Shown here piece by piece: positions 8,538 through 15,752 of a stretch of DNA of 15,752 nt. The stretch comes from an uncultured Bacteroidales bacterium (lineage in GTDB: Bacteria; Bacteroidota; Bacteroidia; Bacteroidales; P3). The notes beneath the pieces are model-generated. The model did no database searches. It was not told the DNA's origin and saw nothing but the letters and a program-made list of their open reading frames with translations. The stretch covers positions 1 to 15,752 of the forward strand of contig CAMWIS010000024.1 of assembly GCA_947174375.1 (NCBI GenBank), in the 5' to 3' direction. Within the stretch, counting starts at the first letter, position 1. Each line of letters begins with the position of its first letter. Made by a program: the position numbers and the translations under genes.

Positions 8538-9191
8538 ATGAACACCCGTTTGGTTATCTTCGATTTGGACGGCACGTTGGTCGATACGTTGGCCGATTTG
8601 GCGGCCGCGATGAACGTCGTCCTCTCGCGCCTGGGCTATCCGACCCATCCGGTCGCCGACTACCGCTTCAAGGTGGGCAACGGTGTGGCCAAGCTCGTGG
8701 AGCGGTCGCTGCCCGAAGCCGCGCGGCAACAGCCCCTTGTCGTGGCCGACGCCCTGCAACGGTTCCTCGACTACTACAACCGCCACGACATGGACGCCAC
8801 CGCGCCCTACGACGGCATCCCCGAACTCTTGCGGCAGCTGAAAACCCGCGGCCTCCAACTCGCCGTGGCCTCCAACAAGCCCCATGCGGCGGCCGTCGAA
8901 ATCGTGCATCACTATTTCGGGCAAGACCTGTTCGACTGCATCTACGGGCAACGTCCCGGCGCGCCGGTCAAGCCCGACCCCGCCATCGTCCACGACATCC
9001 TGCGCACGTTAGGCGCCTCCGCCGGCCAAACCCTTTACGTCGGCGATTCGGCCGTCGATATGGAGACGGCGCGCCGTAGCGGCATCCCGTCCATAGGCGT
9101 GCTGTGGGGCTTCCGTCCCGAAGCCGAACTGCGCGAAGCCGGCGCCCGGTATCTCGTCTCCAGTCCGTCCGACATCCTGAATTATTTATAA
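8538..9191 (+). CDS. gph: HAD-family phosphatase, phosphoglycolate phosphatase type
   Basis: This 217-residue HAD-superfamily hydrolase has all four motifs: the nucleophile D9 and acid D11 in FDLDGTLVDT, S112 in VASNKP, K145 in KPDP, and D170 with D174 in YVGDSAVD. An alpha-helical cap (about residues 17-80) of the Gph/PGP subgroup lies between motifs I and II. The best call is phosphoglycolate phosphatase, which clears 2-phosphoglycolate; this product can arise from 3'-phosphoglycolate ends during repair of oxidised DNA, which would fit its place after addAB. Substrate choice in this subgroup is hard to predict, so pyrophosphatase or another sugar-phosphate activity is possible. Codons end in C more often than in the genes before it. 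Its ATG lies 2 bases after the addA stop. Confidence 0.85.
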   Translation: MNTRLVIFDLDGTLVDTLADLAAAMNVVLSRLGYPTHPVADYRFKVGNGVAKLVERSLPEAARQQPLVVADALQRFLDYYNRHDMDATAPYDGIPELLRQLKTRGLQLAVASNKPHAAAVEIVHHYFGQDLFDCIYGQRPGAPVKPDPAIVHDILRTLGASAGQTLYVGDSAVDMETARRSGIPSIGVLWGFRPEAELREAGARYLVSSPSDILNYL

Positions 9192-9213
9192 ACGGAAATT
9201 TTTCGTATCTTCG
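9185..9213 (+). promoter_or_regulatory. Candidate promoter for alaS
   Basis: TATCTTCG at 9206-9213 matches seven of eight positions of the TAnnTTTG element, counting the two n as free. The upstream element is weak: TTTA at 9185-9188, only 17 bases away and inside the gph stop region. Transcription would begin near 9217-9220, giving a leader of under 20 bases. The 44-base gap, the largest in the window, supports a separate promoter here. Confidence 0.5.
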
Positions 9214-9235
9214 CAGGTTAGATTATACGAAAAAT
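9198..9235. repeat. Perfect 11-base inverted repeat over the alaS start region
   Basis: The left arm ATTTTTCGTAT (9198-9208) and right arm ATACGAAAAAT (9225-9235) are exact reverse complements, separated by 16 bases. The left arm covers the first bases of the -7 element; the right arm ends at the base just before the alaS ATG. The centre (9216/9217) falls near the predicted transcription start. The arms hold only two G:C pairs each, so a DNA-binding site is more plausible than a stable RNA hairpin. Confidence 0.75.
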
Positions 9236-11878
9236 ATGACTTCACAGGAAATCCGCGCGGCCTTTCTGGCGTTCTTCACGCAAAAAGGCCACCATATCGT
9301 GCCCTCGGCCCCGATGGTCATCAAGAACGATCCCACGTTGATGTTCACGAACGCGGGCATGAACCAGTTCAAGGATATCTTTCTCGGCAATATGCCGCGG
9401 CAGTGGCCGCGCGTGGCCGACAGTCAGAAGTGCCTCCGCGTGTCGGGCAAGCACAACGATTTGGAGGAAGTGGGGCACGACACGTACCACCACACGATGT
9501 TCGAGATGCTGGGCAACTGGTCGTTCGGCGACTATTTCAAGAAAGAGGCCATCGCCTTCGCGTGGGAGTTCCTGACCGAGACCGTGGGCATCGACAAAGA
9601 CTGCCTCTACGTCACGGTCTTCGGCGGCGACGAAAAGGACGGTACGGCCAAGGACATGGAAGCCTATAACTATTGGCTTGAACACGTTTCGGAAGACCGC
9701 ATCCTGTTCGGCAACAAGAAAGACAACTTTTGGGAAATGGGCGAGACCGGCCCCTGCGGCCCCTGCTCCGAAATCCACGTCGATATCCGCACGCCGGAAG
9801 AAAAGGCGGCCGTGCCGGGCAAAGAACTCGTCAACCACGACCATCCGCAGGTCATCGAAATATGGAACCTCGTGTTCATGCAGTTCAACCGCAAGGCCGA
9901 CGGTCACTTGGAAGAACTGCCGAACAAGCACGTCGATACGGGCATGGGCTTCGAGCGGCTCTGCATGGTGTTGCAGGGCAAACGCTCCAACTACGACACC
10001 GACGTGTTCCAGCCGTTGATTACGGCCATCGCGCGGATGGCGGGAAAGACCTACGGACAGAACCAGGAGGCCGACATCGCGATGCGCGTCATCGCCGACC
10101 ATGTGCGGGCCGTTTCGTTCGCCATTGCCGACGGGCAGCTGCCGTCCAACAACAAGGCCGGCTACGTCATCCGCCGTATCCTGCGGCGTGCCGTCCGCTA
10201 CGGCTACACCTTCCTCGGACTCAAAGAAGCGTTTATCCACAAGCTCGTGCAGGTGCTCTGCGACCAGATGGGCGAAGCCTTCCCCGAATTGCGCCGCCAG
10301 CAGTCGCTCATTGAACGCGTGGTGGAAGAAGAGGAAAACGCTTTCCTCAAAACGTTGGAAACCGGTATCAAGTTGCTGACCCAGGTCACGGAAAAGGCGC
10401 GGACGCAGCAAAAAACGGAAATCAGCGGCGAAGACGCCTTTACGCTTTACGATACCTACGGCTTCCCGATAGACTTGACCGAGTTGATCCTCAAAGAGCA
10501 GGGCATGAGCGTGAACCTGCCCGAATTTGAAAAATGCCTGCAACAGCAGAAAGACCGCTCGCGCAACGCGGCCGAGGTTACGTCCGACGACTGGGTGGAC
10601 GTGCATACGGGCGGCGAGTGCCGCTTTGTCGGCTACGACGACCTTAAGGTGGAAAGCCGGCTGTTGCGTTACCGCCGTGTCAACAAGAAAGGCAAGGAAC
10701 AATACCAGCTCGTGTTCGAGCAGACGCCGTTTTACGCCGAGTCCGGCGGTCAGGCCGGCGACCGGGGCTATATCGCGGCCTTGGCGGCCGACGGTGCCGA
10801 AACCGAACGCATCGAAGTGCGCGACACGCGCAAGGAAAATAAACTCATCATCCATTGGACCGACCGCCTGCCGGCTGACCCGTCGGCGCGGTTCATGCTC
10901 GTGGTGGAGGAAGGGCTGCGCCGTCAGACGGCCTGTCACCATACGTCCACGCACCTCATGCATCATGCCTTGCGAGAGGTCTTGGGCACGCACGTGGAAC
11001 AGAAAGGGTCGCAGGTCAACGGCATTTCGTTGCGCTTCGACTTCTCGCATTTCCAAAAGATGACGCCCGAAGAAATCCGCGAGGTGGAAAACCGCGTCAA
11101 CCACATGATACGGCAGAACCTGCCGTTGACCGAACGGCGGGACGTGCCCATCGACGAGGCGCGGGCCTTGGGCGCGATGGCTTTGTTCAGCGAGAAGTAC
11201 GGCGACAAGGTACGCGTGATTCAATACGGGCCGTCGGTGGAACTCTGCGGCGGTACCCACGTCCGGGCGACGGGCGAAATCGGGATGTTCAAAATCGTGA
11301 GCGAAGGGGCGGTGGCGGCCGGCGTGCGGCGTATCGAAGCCGTGGCGGCCGGTGCGGCGCAACGCTACCTGTTCGACATCGCCGATATGTATCAGGAAAT
11401 CAAAGACACGCTTAGAAGTCCGGACGTCCTCGTCGGCCTCAAGAAAGTCATGGACGGCCATACCAAGATGAAGAAGGAGATAGAGATGCACATCAACGAC
11501 CGTGTGCATCATCTGACCGAATACTGGCTTGAACGTCAGGAACGGCTTGGCGATATGCCGCTCATCCGGATTGAACGCGATTATCCGGCCGCCATCAGCC
11601 GCAACCTCTGCACCGCGCTCCGCAAGCCGCTCTCCAACGGGGTGTGCCTCATTACGGGCAAGAGCGACGGCAAGCCGAGCGTATTCCTGATGATAGGCGA
11701 CGAACTCGTCAAGCGGGGCTTCCATGCCGGCAAACTCATCGGCGAAGTGGCGCCTATGATAGACGGTAGCGGCGGCGGTCAGCCGTTCTTCGCGTCGGCT
11801 GTCGGCAGCAAGGAAGACGGCTTGAAAGCCGTAGTCGATACGTTGTTGAACAAATTGCAGGAAGGCTCTGAGGCCTAA
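9236..11878 (+). CDS. alaS: Alanyl-tRNA synthetase
   Basis: This 880-residue class II synthetase charges tRNA-Ala with alanine. The N-terminal catalytic core begins IRAAFLAFF, followed by GHHIVPSAP, the FTNAGMNQFKD stretch and GNWSFGDYFK, all typical of AlaRS. The editing domain, which removes Ser and Gly from mischarged tRNA, keeps its zinc ligands: H569 and H573 in HHTSTH, C671 and H675 in CGGTH. Each is offset by five residues from the E. coli positions as I recall them (564, 568, 666, 670). The C-terminal domain ends with the glycine-rich GSGGGQPFF segment. The frame is open back to 9104, but that overlaps gph; the ATG at 9236 gives the conserved MTSQEIR start. A palindrome lies directly upstream. 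The M23 peptidase gene follows after 11 bases. Confidence 0.97.
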   Translation: MTSQEIRAAFLAFFTQKGHHIVPSAPMVIKNDPTLMFTNAGMNQFKDIFLGNMPRQWPRVADSQKCLRVSGKHNDLEEVGHDTYHHTMFEMLGNWSFGDYFKKEAIAFAWEFLTETVGIDKDCLYVTVFGGDEKDGTAKDMEAYNYWLEHVSEDRILFGNKKDNFWEMGETGPCGPCSEIHVDIRTPEEKAAVPGKELVNHDHPQVIEIWNLVFMQFNRKADGHLEELPNKHVDTGMGFERLCMVLQGKRSNYDTDVFQPLITAIARMAGKTYGQNQEADIAMRVIADHVRAVSFAIADGQLPSNNKAGYVIRRILRRAVRYGYTFLGLKEAFIHKLVQVLCDQMGEAFPELRRQQSLIERVVEEEENAFLKTLETGIKLLTQVTEKARTQQKTEISGEDAFTLYDTYGFPIDLTELILKEQGMSVNLPEFEKCLQQQKDRSRNAAEVTSDDWVDVHTGGECRFVGYDDLKVESRLLRYRRVNKKGKEQYQLVFEQTPFYAESGGQAGDRGYIAALAADGAETERIEVRDTRKENKLIIHWTDRLPADPSARFMLVVEEGLRRQTACHHTSTHLMHHALREVLGTHVEQKGSQVNGISLRFDFSHFQKMTPEEIREVENRVNHMIRQNLPLTERRDVPIDEARALGAMALFSEKYGDKVRVIQYGPSVELCGGTHVRATGEIGMFKIVSEGAVAAGVRRIEAVAAGAAQRYLFDIADMYQEIKDTLRSPDVLVGLKKVMDGHTKMKKEIEMHINDRVHHLTEYWLERQERLGDMPLIRIERDYPAAISRNLCTALRKPLSNGVCLITGKSDGKPSVFLMIGDELVKRGFHAGKLIGEVAPMIDGSGGGQPFFASAVGSKEDGLKAVVDTLLNKLQEGSEA

Positions 11879-11889
11879 TACCGAATCCC

Positions 11890-12861
11890 ATGCGCGGCAA
11901 GAAGAAAGAACGGCTCTATATCGATGCGTCTTCGCTGACGGTCACCCAGCACAAACCGACCTGGGGCGAACGTCTGTTGAAGCTGTCGGGCTATTTGCTC
12001 ACGGCCGCGTTGTTTTTCGGGCTGGCGTTGCTCGTGTCGTATTATTTTCTCGAAGGCCCCAAGGAACGCCGCATCCGCCGCGATTTATACGAAAGCGCGG
12101 TGCAGTACCGCTATTTGGACCGGCGTCTGGATCAATTGACCGAAGTGTTGGAAGACCTGCAACAGCGCGACCGCAACCTGTACCGCATCATTTTCGATGC
12201 CGAGCCGCCGCATCAGACCAAAGAACTGTACCGCGACTACAGCCATTATACCGACAACGCGCTGGGGCAGATTATCAGCGAAACGTCTTATAAGGCCGAT
12301 GCGTTGGCTTCGGCCATCTACGCGCAGTCGGTGTCGCTGGATTCTATATATACAATGGCCAAGACCAAGGAGGAGCGTTTGCAGCATATGCCGGCCATCT
12401 TGCCCATTAACAAGAACGAAGGGCGGGTCGTATCCGGTTTCGGGCCGCGCTACCACCCGATTTTCAAGAACCTGAGGCCGCATACGGGCATCGACATCAC
12501 GGCCGCGCGCGGCGTGCCCATCTATGCCACGGGCGACGGCGTCGTGGAAAAGGCGGGGGCCAATATGAAAGGCTTTACGGGCTATGGCGTCTGCTGTGTC
12601 GTGGATCACGGCTTCGGCTACAAGACGCTCTACGCCCACATGGATAAACTGATGGTGCGTCAGGGCATGAAGGTCAAACGCGGTACCCAACTCGGTACCG
12701 TGGGCACGAGCGGTTACGCCACCGGGCCGCACCTGCACTACGAAGTGCACGTCAACGGCAAGCAGGTCAACCCCGTCTATTATTTCTTTATCGGCATTTC
12801 GCCCGAAGAATATCTCGAAATTTTGGAGAAATCGCGCGAAATCAACCAAAGTCTGTCGTAA
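11890..12861 (+). CDS. Membrane-anchored M23 (LytM-type) peptidoglycan peptidase
   Basis: This 323-residue protein has a basic cytoplasmic N-terminus, one membrane helix at about 33-54, a helical, charged stem (about 57-165, probably coiled coil in part) and a C-terminal LytM domain (about 178-297). Zinc ligands are intact: H198 and D202 in HTGID, and H283 of the HLH pair H281-x-H283; H250 in YAH is the further active-site His. It should therefore be a working endopeptidase cutting peptide bridges of peptidoglycan in the periplasm, unlike EnvC/NlpD proteins that have lost zinc ligands. The single N-terminal anchor plus stem is the usual architecture of Bacteroidota M23 proteins. It lies 11 bases after alaS and 6 before the MerR gene; this trio is, from memory, a recurrent arrangement in the phylum. 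Confidence 0.92.
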   Translation: MRGKKKERLYIDASSLTVTQHKPTWGERLLKLSGYLLTAALFFGLALLVSYYFLEGPKERRIRRDLYESAVQYRYLDRRLDQLTEVLEDLQQRDRNLYRIIFDAEPPHQTKELYRDYSHYTDNALGQIISETSYKADALASAIYAQSVSLDSIYTMAKTKEERLQHMPAILPINKNEGRVVSGFGPRYHPIFKNLRPHTGIDITAARGVPIYATGDGVVEKAGANMKGFTGYGVCCVVDHGFGYKTLYAHMDKLMVRQGMKVKRGTQLGTVGTSGYATGPHLHYEVHVNGKQVNPVYYFFIGISPEEYLEILEKSREINQSLS

Positions 12862-12867
12862 TAGCGT

Positions 12868-13224
12868 ATGGAGGAAATGGCTGAAAACAATATGGAACCC
12901 AAGGCCGACGGCAAGTTGTTCTACACCATCGGCGAGGTGGCCGCGATGTTCAACGTCAACACGTCCCTGATCCGTTTTTGGGACAAGGAGTTCGAGGCCA
13001 TATCGCCGCGCCGTAACCGCAAGGGCAACCGTTTGTTCACGCCCACCGACGTGGCCTATTTCCACAAGATATACCATTGGGTCAAGGAAGAGGGCTATAC
13101 GTTGCAGGGCGCCAAAGACAAGCTGAAGGAAAAGCCCCTGGCGGCGGACACGGCCGAAGAGGAACTGTTGCAACGCCTGCACCGCGTGCGCAAGTTCCTG
13201 ACGGATTTGAAAGAGAGTTTGTAA
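12868..13224 (+). CDS. Small MerR-family DNA-binding regulator
   Basis: This 118-residue protein carries a MerR winged helix-turn-helix at about residues 17-86: FYTIGEVAAMFNVNTSLIRFWDKEF, then the wing with RRNRKGNRLF and the second helix pair ending GYTLQGAKDKL. Only a short helical tail (about 95-118) follows, so there is no effector-binding domain and no metal-binding Cys. It probably dimerises through the tail helix. The DNA target is unknown. The palindrome before alaS is a candidate because the gene lies two genes downstream in the same direction, but its wide spacing is not typical of a MerR operator. Starts at 12868, 12877 and 12892 are all possible; I kept the first. No clear promoter of its own is seen. 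Confidence 0.9.
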   Translation: MEEMAENNMEPKADGKLFYTIGEVAAMFNVNTSLIRFWDKEFEAISPRRNRKGNRLFTPTDVAYFHKIYHWVKEEGYTLQGAKDKLKEKPLAADTAEEELLQRLHRVRKFLTDLKESL

Positions 13225-13246
13225 CGATATAAGATAAGAAGAAGCA

Positions 13247-13993
13247 ATGAAGAAAGTAGTTTTGCTCCGCCACGGCGAGAGCGTATGGAACAAGGAAAAT
13301 CGTTTTACGGGTTGGACCGATGTGGATTTGAGCCCGCAGGGCGTGGAGGAAGCCAAGGAAGCCGGCCGTCTGCTCAAGGCGGAGGGATTCCATTTCGATA
13401 TGGCCTACACGTCTTATCTGAAAAGAGCCATCAAGACGCTGCATACGGTGTTGGAGGAAATGGACCAGCTGTGGATTCCCGAAGAAAAGAACTGGCGGCT
13501 GAACGAGAAGCATTACGGTATGTTGCAGGGGCTGAACAAGGCCGAGACGGCGGCCAAATACGGCGACGAACAGGTCAAGATCTGGCGGCGCAGCTACGAC
13601 GTGGCGCCCACGGCCCTGTCGCCCGACGACGAACGCAGCCCGTATCAGGCCGCTTGCTACCGTCATGTCAACCGCGCCGACCTGCCGTTGACGGAAGCCC
13701 TGATTCATACGGTGAACCGCATCGTGCCCTATTGGGAGAACACGATCGTGCCGTCATTGAAGACGCGCGATGAAATCATCATTGCGGCGCACGGCAACTC
13801 GTTGCGCGGCATCATCAAACATATCAAGCATATTTCCGATGCCGACATCATCGGCCTGAACCTGCCTACGGCCGTGCCCTATCTGTTCGTGTTCGACGAC
13901 AACATGAACCTGGTGGAAGACCGTTTCTTAGGCGACCCCGAAAAAATCAAGGCGCTGATGGAAGCCGTGGCCAATCAAGGCAAAGCGAAATAA
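13247..13993 (+). CDS. gpmA: 2,3-bisphosphoglycerate-dependent phosphoglycerate mutase
   Basis: This 248-residue glycolytic enzyme interconverts 3- and 2-phosphoglycerate in the cytoplasm through a phosphohistidine. The signature LLRHGESVWN gives catalytic H9; R60 in LKRAIKT, E87 in LNEKHYG and H182 in AAHGNSLRG complete the active site. NRFTGWTDVDLS at 18-29 and YGMLQGLNK at 90-98 are typical of the cofactor-dependent family, and the length is usual. The Pro-Pro loop common in proteobacterial members is replaced by a sequence running SPDDERSPYQAACYR at 125-139. It starts 22 bases after the MerR gene with an A/G-rich leader but no recognisable promoter, and is followed by aspS after 20 bases. 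Confidence 0.96.
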   Translation: MKKVVLLRHGESVWNKENRFTGWTDVDLSPQGVEEAKEAGRLLKAEGFHFDMAYTSYLKRAIKTLHTVLEEMDQLWIPEEKNWRLNEKHYGMLQGLNKAETAAKYGDEQVKIWRRSYDVAPTALSPDDERSPYQAACYRHVNRADLPLTEALIHTVNRIVPYWENTIVPSLKTRDEIIIAAHGNSLRGIIKHIKHISDADIIGLNLPTAVPYLFVFDDNMNLVEDRFLGDPEKIKALMEAVANQGKAK

Positions 13994-14013
13994 TTGAGTA
14001 AAACAGAATATAT

Positions 14014-15752
14014 ATGAAAACAGCCTATAGAACCCATACCAACGGCGCGTTGCGCCTGACGGACGTCGGCGCCACCGTGACGCTTTGCGGTTGGATTCAG
14101 CGTAGCCGCGACTTGGGCGGCATGACGTTCGTCGATTTGCGCGACCGCTACGGCATCACGCAGTTGGTGTTCAATATGGAGACCGATGCCGCGCTCTGCG
14201 GCCGCATCCGGGAACTGGGGCGCGAATGCGTCATCCGGGTGGACGGCAAGGTGCTGGAGCGCAGCAACAAGAACCCCAAACTCCCCACGGGCGACATCGA
14301 AGTGGAGGTCACGCGCTTAGAGGTGCTCAACCGCTCCAAGACGCCGCCCTTCACGATAGAGGACAATACCGACGGCGGCGACGAGTTGCGCATGAAATAC
14401 CGCTACCTCGACCTGCGCCGCGCCTGCGTGCGTGCCAATATGGAGATGCGCCACCGTTTGGGCATCGAAATCCGCAACTACATGAACGGGCTCGGCTTCA
14501 TGGAGGTGGAGACGCCGTTCCTGGTCAAGTCCACGCCCGAGGGGGCGCGCGACTTCGTGGTGCCGTCCCGCATGAACGAGGGCGAGTTCTACGCGCTGCC
14601 GCAGTCGCCGCAGACGTTGAAACAGCTGCTCATGGTGTCGGGCTTCGACCGCTATTTCCAGCTGGTGCGCTGCTTCCGTGACGAGGACTTACGCGCCGAC
14701 CGTCAGCCGGAGTTCACGCAGCTCGACTGCGAGATGTCGTTTGTGACGCAGGAAGACGTGCTCGCCACGTTCGAAGGGCTGATCGCGCATCTGTTCAAGA
14801 AAGAGAAGGGCATCGACATCGGCCCGCTGCCGCGCATGACGTGGAAGGAAGCGATGGAAAACTACGGCTCCGACAAGCCCGATATCCGTTTCGATATGCG
14901 CTTCAAGCCGTTGAACGCCGTGCTGAAACAGGGCGTCTTCAGCGTGCTGGATCAGGCCGAATGGATAGGCGCCATTGCGGTGCCCGGGGCGGCCGAATAC
15001 ACGCGCAAACAGTTGGATGAACTCACCGATTTCGTGAAGCGTCCGCAGGTGGGGGCGTCCGGCCTCATGTATATCAAATGCCTGCCCGACGGCACGTTCA
15101 AGTCGTCCATCGACAAATACTATACGCCCGAGCAGATTCAGGCGGCGGCCGCGGCGGCGGAAGCCAAAGCCGGCGACTTGGTGCTGATACTCTGCGGCGC
15201 CACGCGCAAGACGCAGGTGGCGCTGGGCCAGTTGCGCTTAGAGATGGGCAGCCGCTTGGGCCTGCGCGATCCGCAGAACTACAAGCTGCTGTGGGTGGTC
15301 GATTTCCCGCTCTTGGAGTGGGACGAGGAGGCGCAGCGTTTCTTCGCCATGCACCACCCGTTTACGTCGCCCAAGCCGGAGGACGAAGCCCTGCTGGAGA
15401 GCGACCCGGGGGCGGTGCGCGCCAACGCTTACGACATGGTCATCAACGGCGTTGAGGTGGGCGGCGGCTCCATCCGTATCCACGACCGCGACCTGCAGAA
15501 CCGTATGTTCCGCGCGTTGGGCTTCAGCGACGAAGAGGCCCAGTTGCAGTTCGGCTTCCTGATGGGGGCGTTTGAATACGGCGCACCGCCCCACGGTGGC
15601 ATCGCGTTCGGCTTCGACCGTCTCTGCTCGCTGTTCGGCGGAGCCGAGAGCATCCGCGACTTTATCGCGTTCCCGAAGAACAACGCGGGGCGTGACACGA
15701 TGCTGGACGCGCCTTCGACCATCGCGCAGGCGCAGTTGGACGAACTGAAGAT
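14014..15752 (+). CDS. aspS: Aspartyl-tRNA synthetase, cut by the window edge
   Basis: The frame is open from the ATG at 14014 to the last base, giving 579 codons plus two bases. Bacterial AspRS proteins of this type run a little over 580 residues, so only a short tail should be missing. The N-terminal OB-fold anticodon-binding domain (about 1-105) contains GWIQRSRDLGGMTFVDLRDR. Class II motif 1 lies around 150-175; motif 2 is RCFRDEDLRADRQPEF with R222 and E224; motif 3 is GIAFGFDRL at 529-537 with R536. A bacterial-type GAD insertion sits between motifs 2 and 3 and ends in an Ala-rich stretch near 15140-15170. The enzyme charges tRNA-Asp; whether it also charges tRNA-Asn cannot be decided here. 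There is no clear promoter in the 20-base gap after gpmA. Confidence 0.96.
   Translation, partial: MKTAYRTHTNGALRLTDVGATVTLCGWIQRSRDLGGMTFVDLRDRYGITQLVFNMETDAALCGRIRELGRECVIRVDGKVLERSNKNPKLPTGDIEVEVTRLEVLNRSKTPPFTIEDNTDGGDELRMKYRYLDLRRACVRANMEMRHRLGIEIRNYMNGLGFMEVETPFLVKSTPEGARDFVVPSRMNEGEFYALPQSPQTLKQLLMVSGFDRYFQLVRCFRDEDLRADRQPEFTQLDCEMSFVTQEDVLATFEGLIAHLFKKEKGIDIGPLPRMTWKEAMENYGSDKPDIRFDMRFKPLNAVLKQGVFSVLDQAEWIGAIAVPGAAEYTRKQLDELTDFVKRPQVGASGLMYIKCLPDGTFKSSIDKYYTPEQIQAAAAAAEAKAGDLVLILCGATRKTQVALGQLRLEMGSRLGLRDPQNYKLLWVVDFPLLEWDEEAQRFFAMHHPFTSPKPEDEALLESDPGAVRANAYDMVINGVEVGGGSIRIHDRDLQNRMFRALGFSDEEAQLQFGFLMGAFEYGAPPHGGIAFGFDRLCSLFGGAESIRDFIAFPKNNAGRDTMLDAPSTIAQAQLDELK

Noticed and set aside
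9104..9235. Upstream extension of alaS into gph
   Set aside because: The added 44 residues have no counterpart in AlaRS, and the promoter-like element lies inside the extension.
9198..9235. The inverted repeat as an intrinsic terminator for gph
   Set aside because: The stem has only two G:C pairs per arm, the loop is 16 bases, and no T tract follows the right arm; the alaS ATG follows at once.
9242..11725. Antisense open frame of 827 codons across alaS
   Set aside because: It mirrors the GC-rich codon pattern of alaS; the predicted protein is rich in His and Arg with no family resemblance, and alaS is certain.
13206..13246. Possible promoter before gpmA (TTTG at 13206-13209)
   Set aside because: No TAnnTTTG element lies at the right distance; TATAAGAT near 13228 lacks the TTTG half.
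12085..13377. Antisense open frame spanning the M23, MerR and gpmA genes
   Set aside because: It crosses three well-supported sense genes and resembles nothing known.
1700..15160. Many GCGGCCGC words
   Set aside because: They fall mostly in Ala-Ala codon pairs and follow from the GC-rich codon choice; no regular spacing or arrangement was seen.

Overview
The window looks like chromosomal DNA from a GC-rich member of the Bacteroidota, most likely order Bacteroidales. I infer this from the families present (DUF2147, DUF4294, an AddAB pair, a FatA/FatB-type acyl-ACP thioesterase, and an alaS / M23 peptidase / MerR cluster) and from promoter elements of the Bacteroidota type (TTTG about 20 bases before TAnnTTTG). 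Genus cannot be fixed; a GC-rich lineage such as Rikenellaceae would fit but is only a guess. All twelve genes are on the + strand, and no gap between genes exceeds 44 bases. I see no tRNA, rRNA, CRISPR array, insertion sequence or attachment site.

Region 1 (1-9191) reads as one tightly packed transcription unit behind a near-perfect promoter at 24-55. In order: a four-helix membrane protein of unknown role (78-503); an exported DUF2147 protein (522-1037); an acyl-ACP thioesterase (1041-1838); an exported DUF4294 protein with a basic tail (1843-2514); the two subunits of an AddAB-type helicase-nuclease for double-strand break repair (addB 2526-5363, addA 5374-8535); and a HAD phosphatase of the phosphoglycolate phosphatase type (8538-9191). 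Gaps are 2-18 bases. The functions are mixed: envelope and lipid genes first, then DNA repair, then metabolite clean-up.

Region 2 (9192-13224) begins with the longest gap, 44 bases. It carries a second promoter-like element and a perfect 11-base inverted repeat centred close to the predicted start of alaS transcription. Then follow alanyl-tRNA synthetase (9236-11878), a membrane-anchored LytM/M23 cell-wall peptidase (11890-12861) and a small MerR-type regulator (12868-13224), spaced 11 and 6 bases apart.

Region 3 (13247-15752) holds the 2,3-bisphosphoglycerate-dependent phosphoglycerate mutase gpmA and aspartyl-tRNA synthetase aspS. The window cuts aspS a few residues before its expected end. 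I see no convincing promoter for either gene, so they may be read from the alaS promoter or from one I cannot recognise.

Most of the window is ordinary housekeeping DNA, and I do not see a new multi-gene system. The most interesting signal is the alaS operator-like palindrome, which recalls the classic E. coli case of AlaRS binding a palindrome at its own transcription start. Second is an excess of TATATA words in an otherwise GC-rich sequence.
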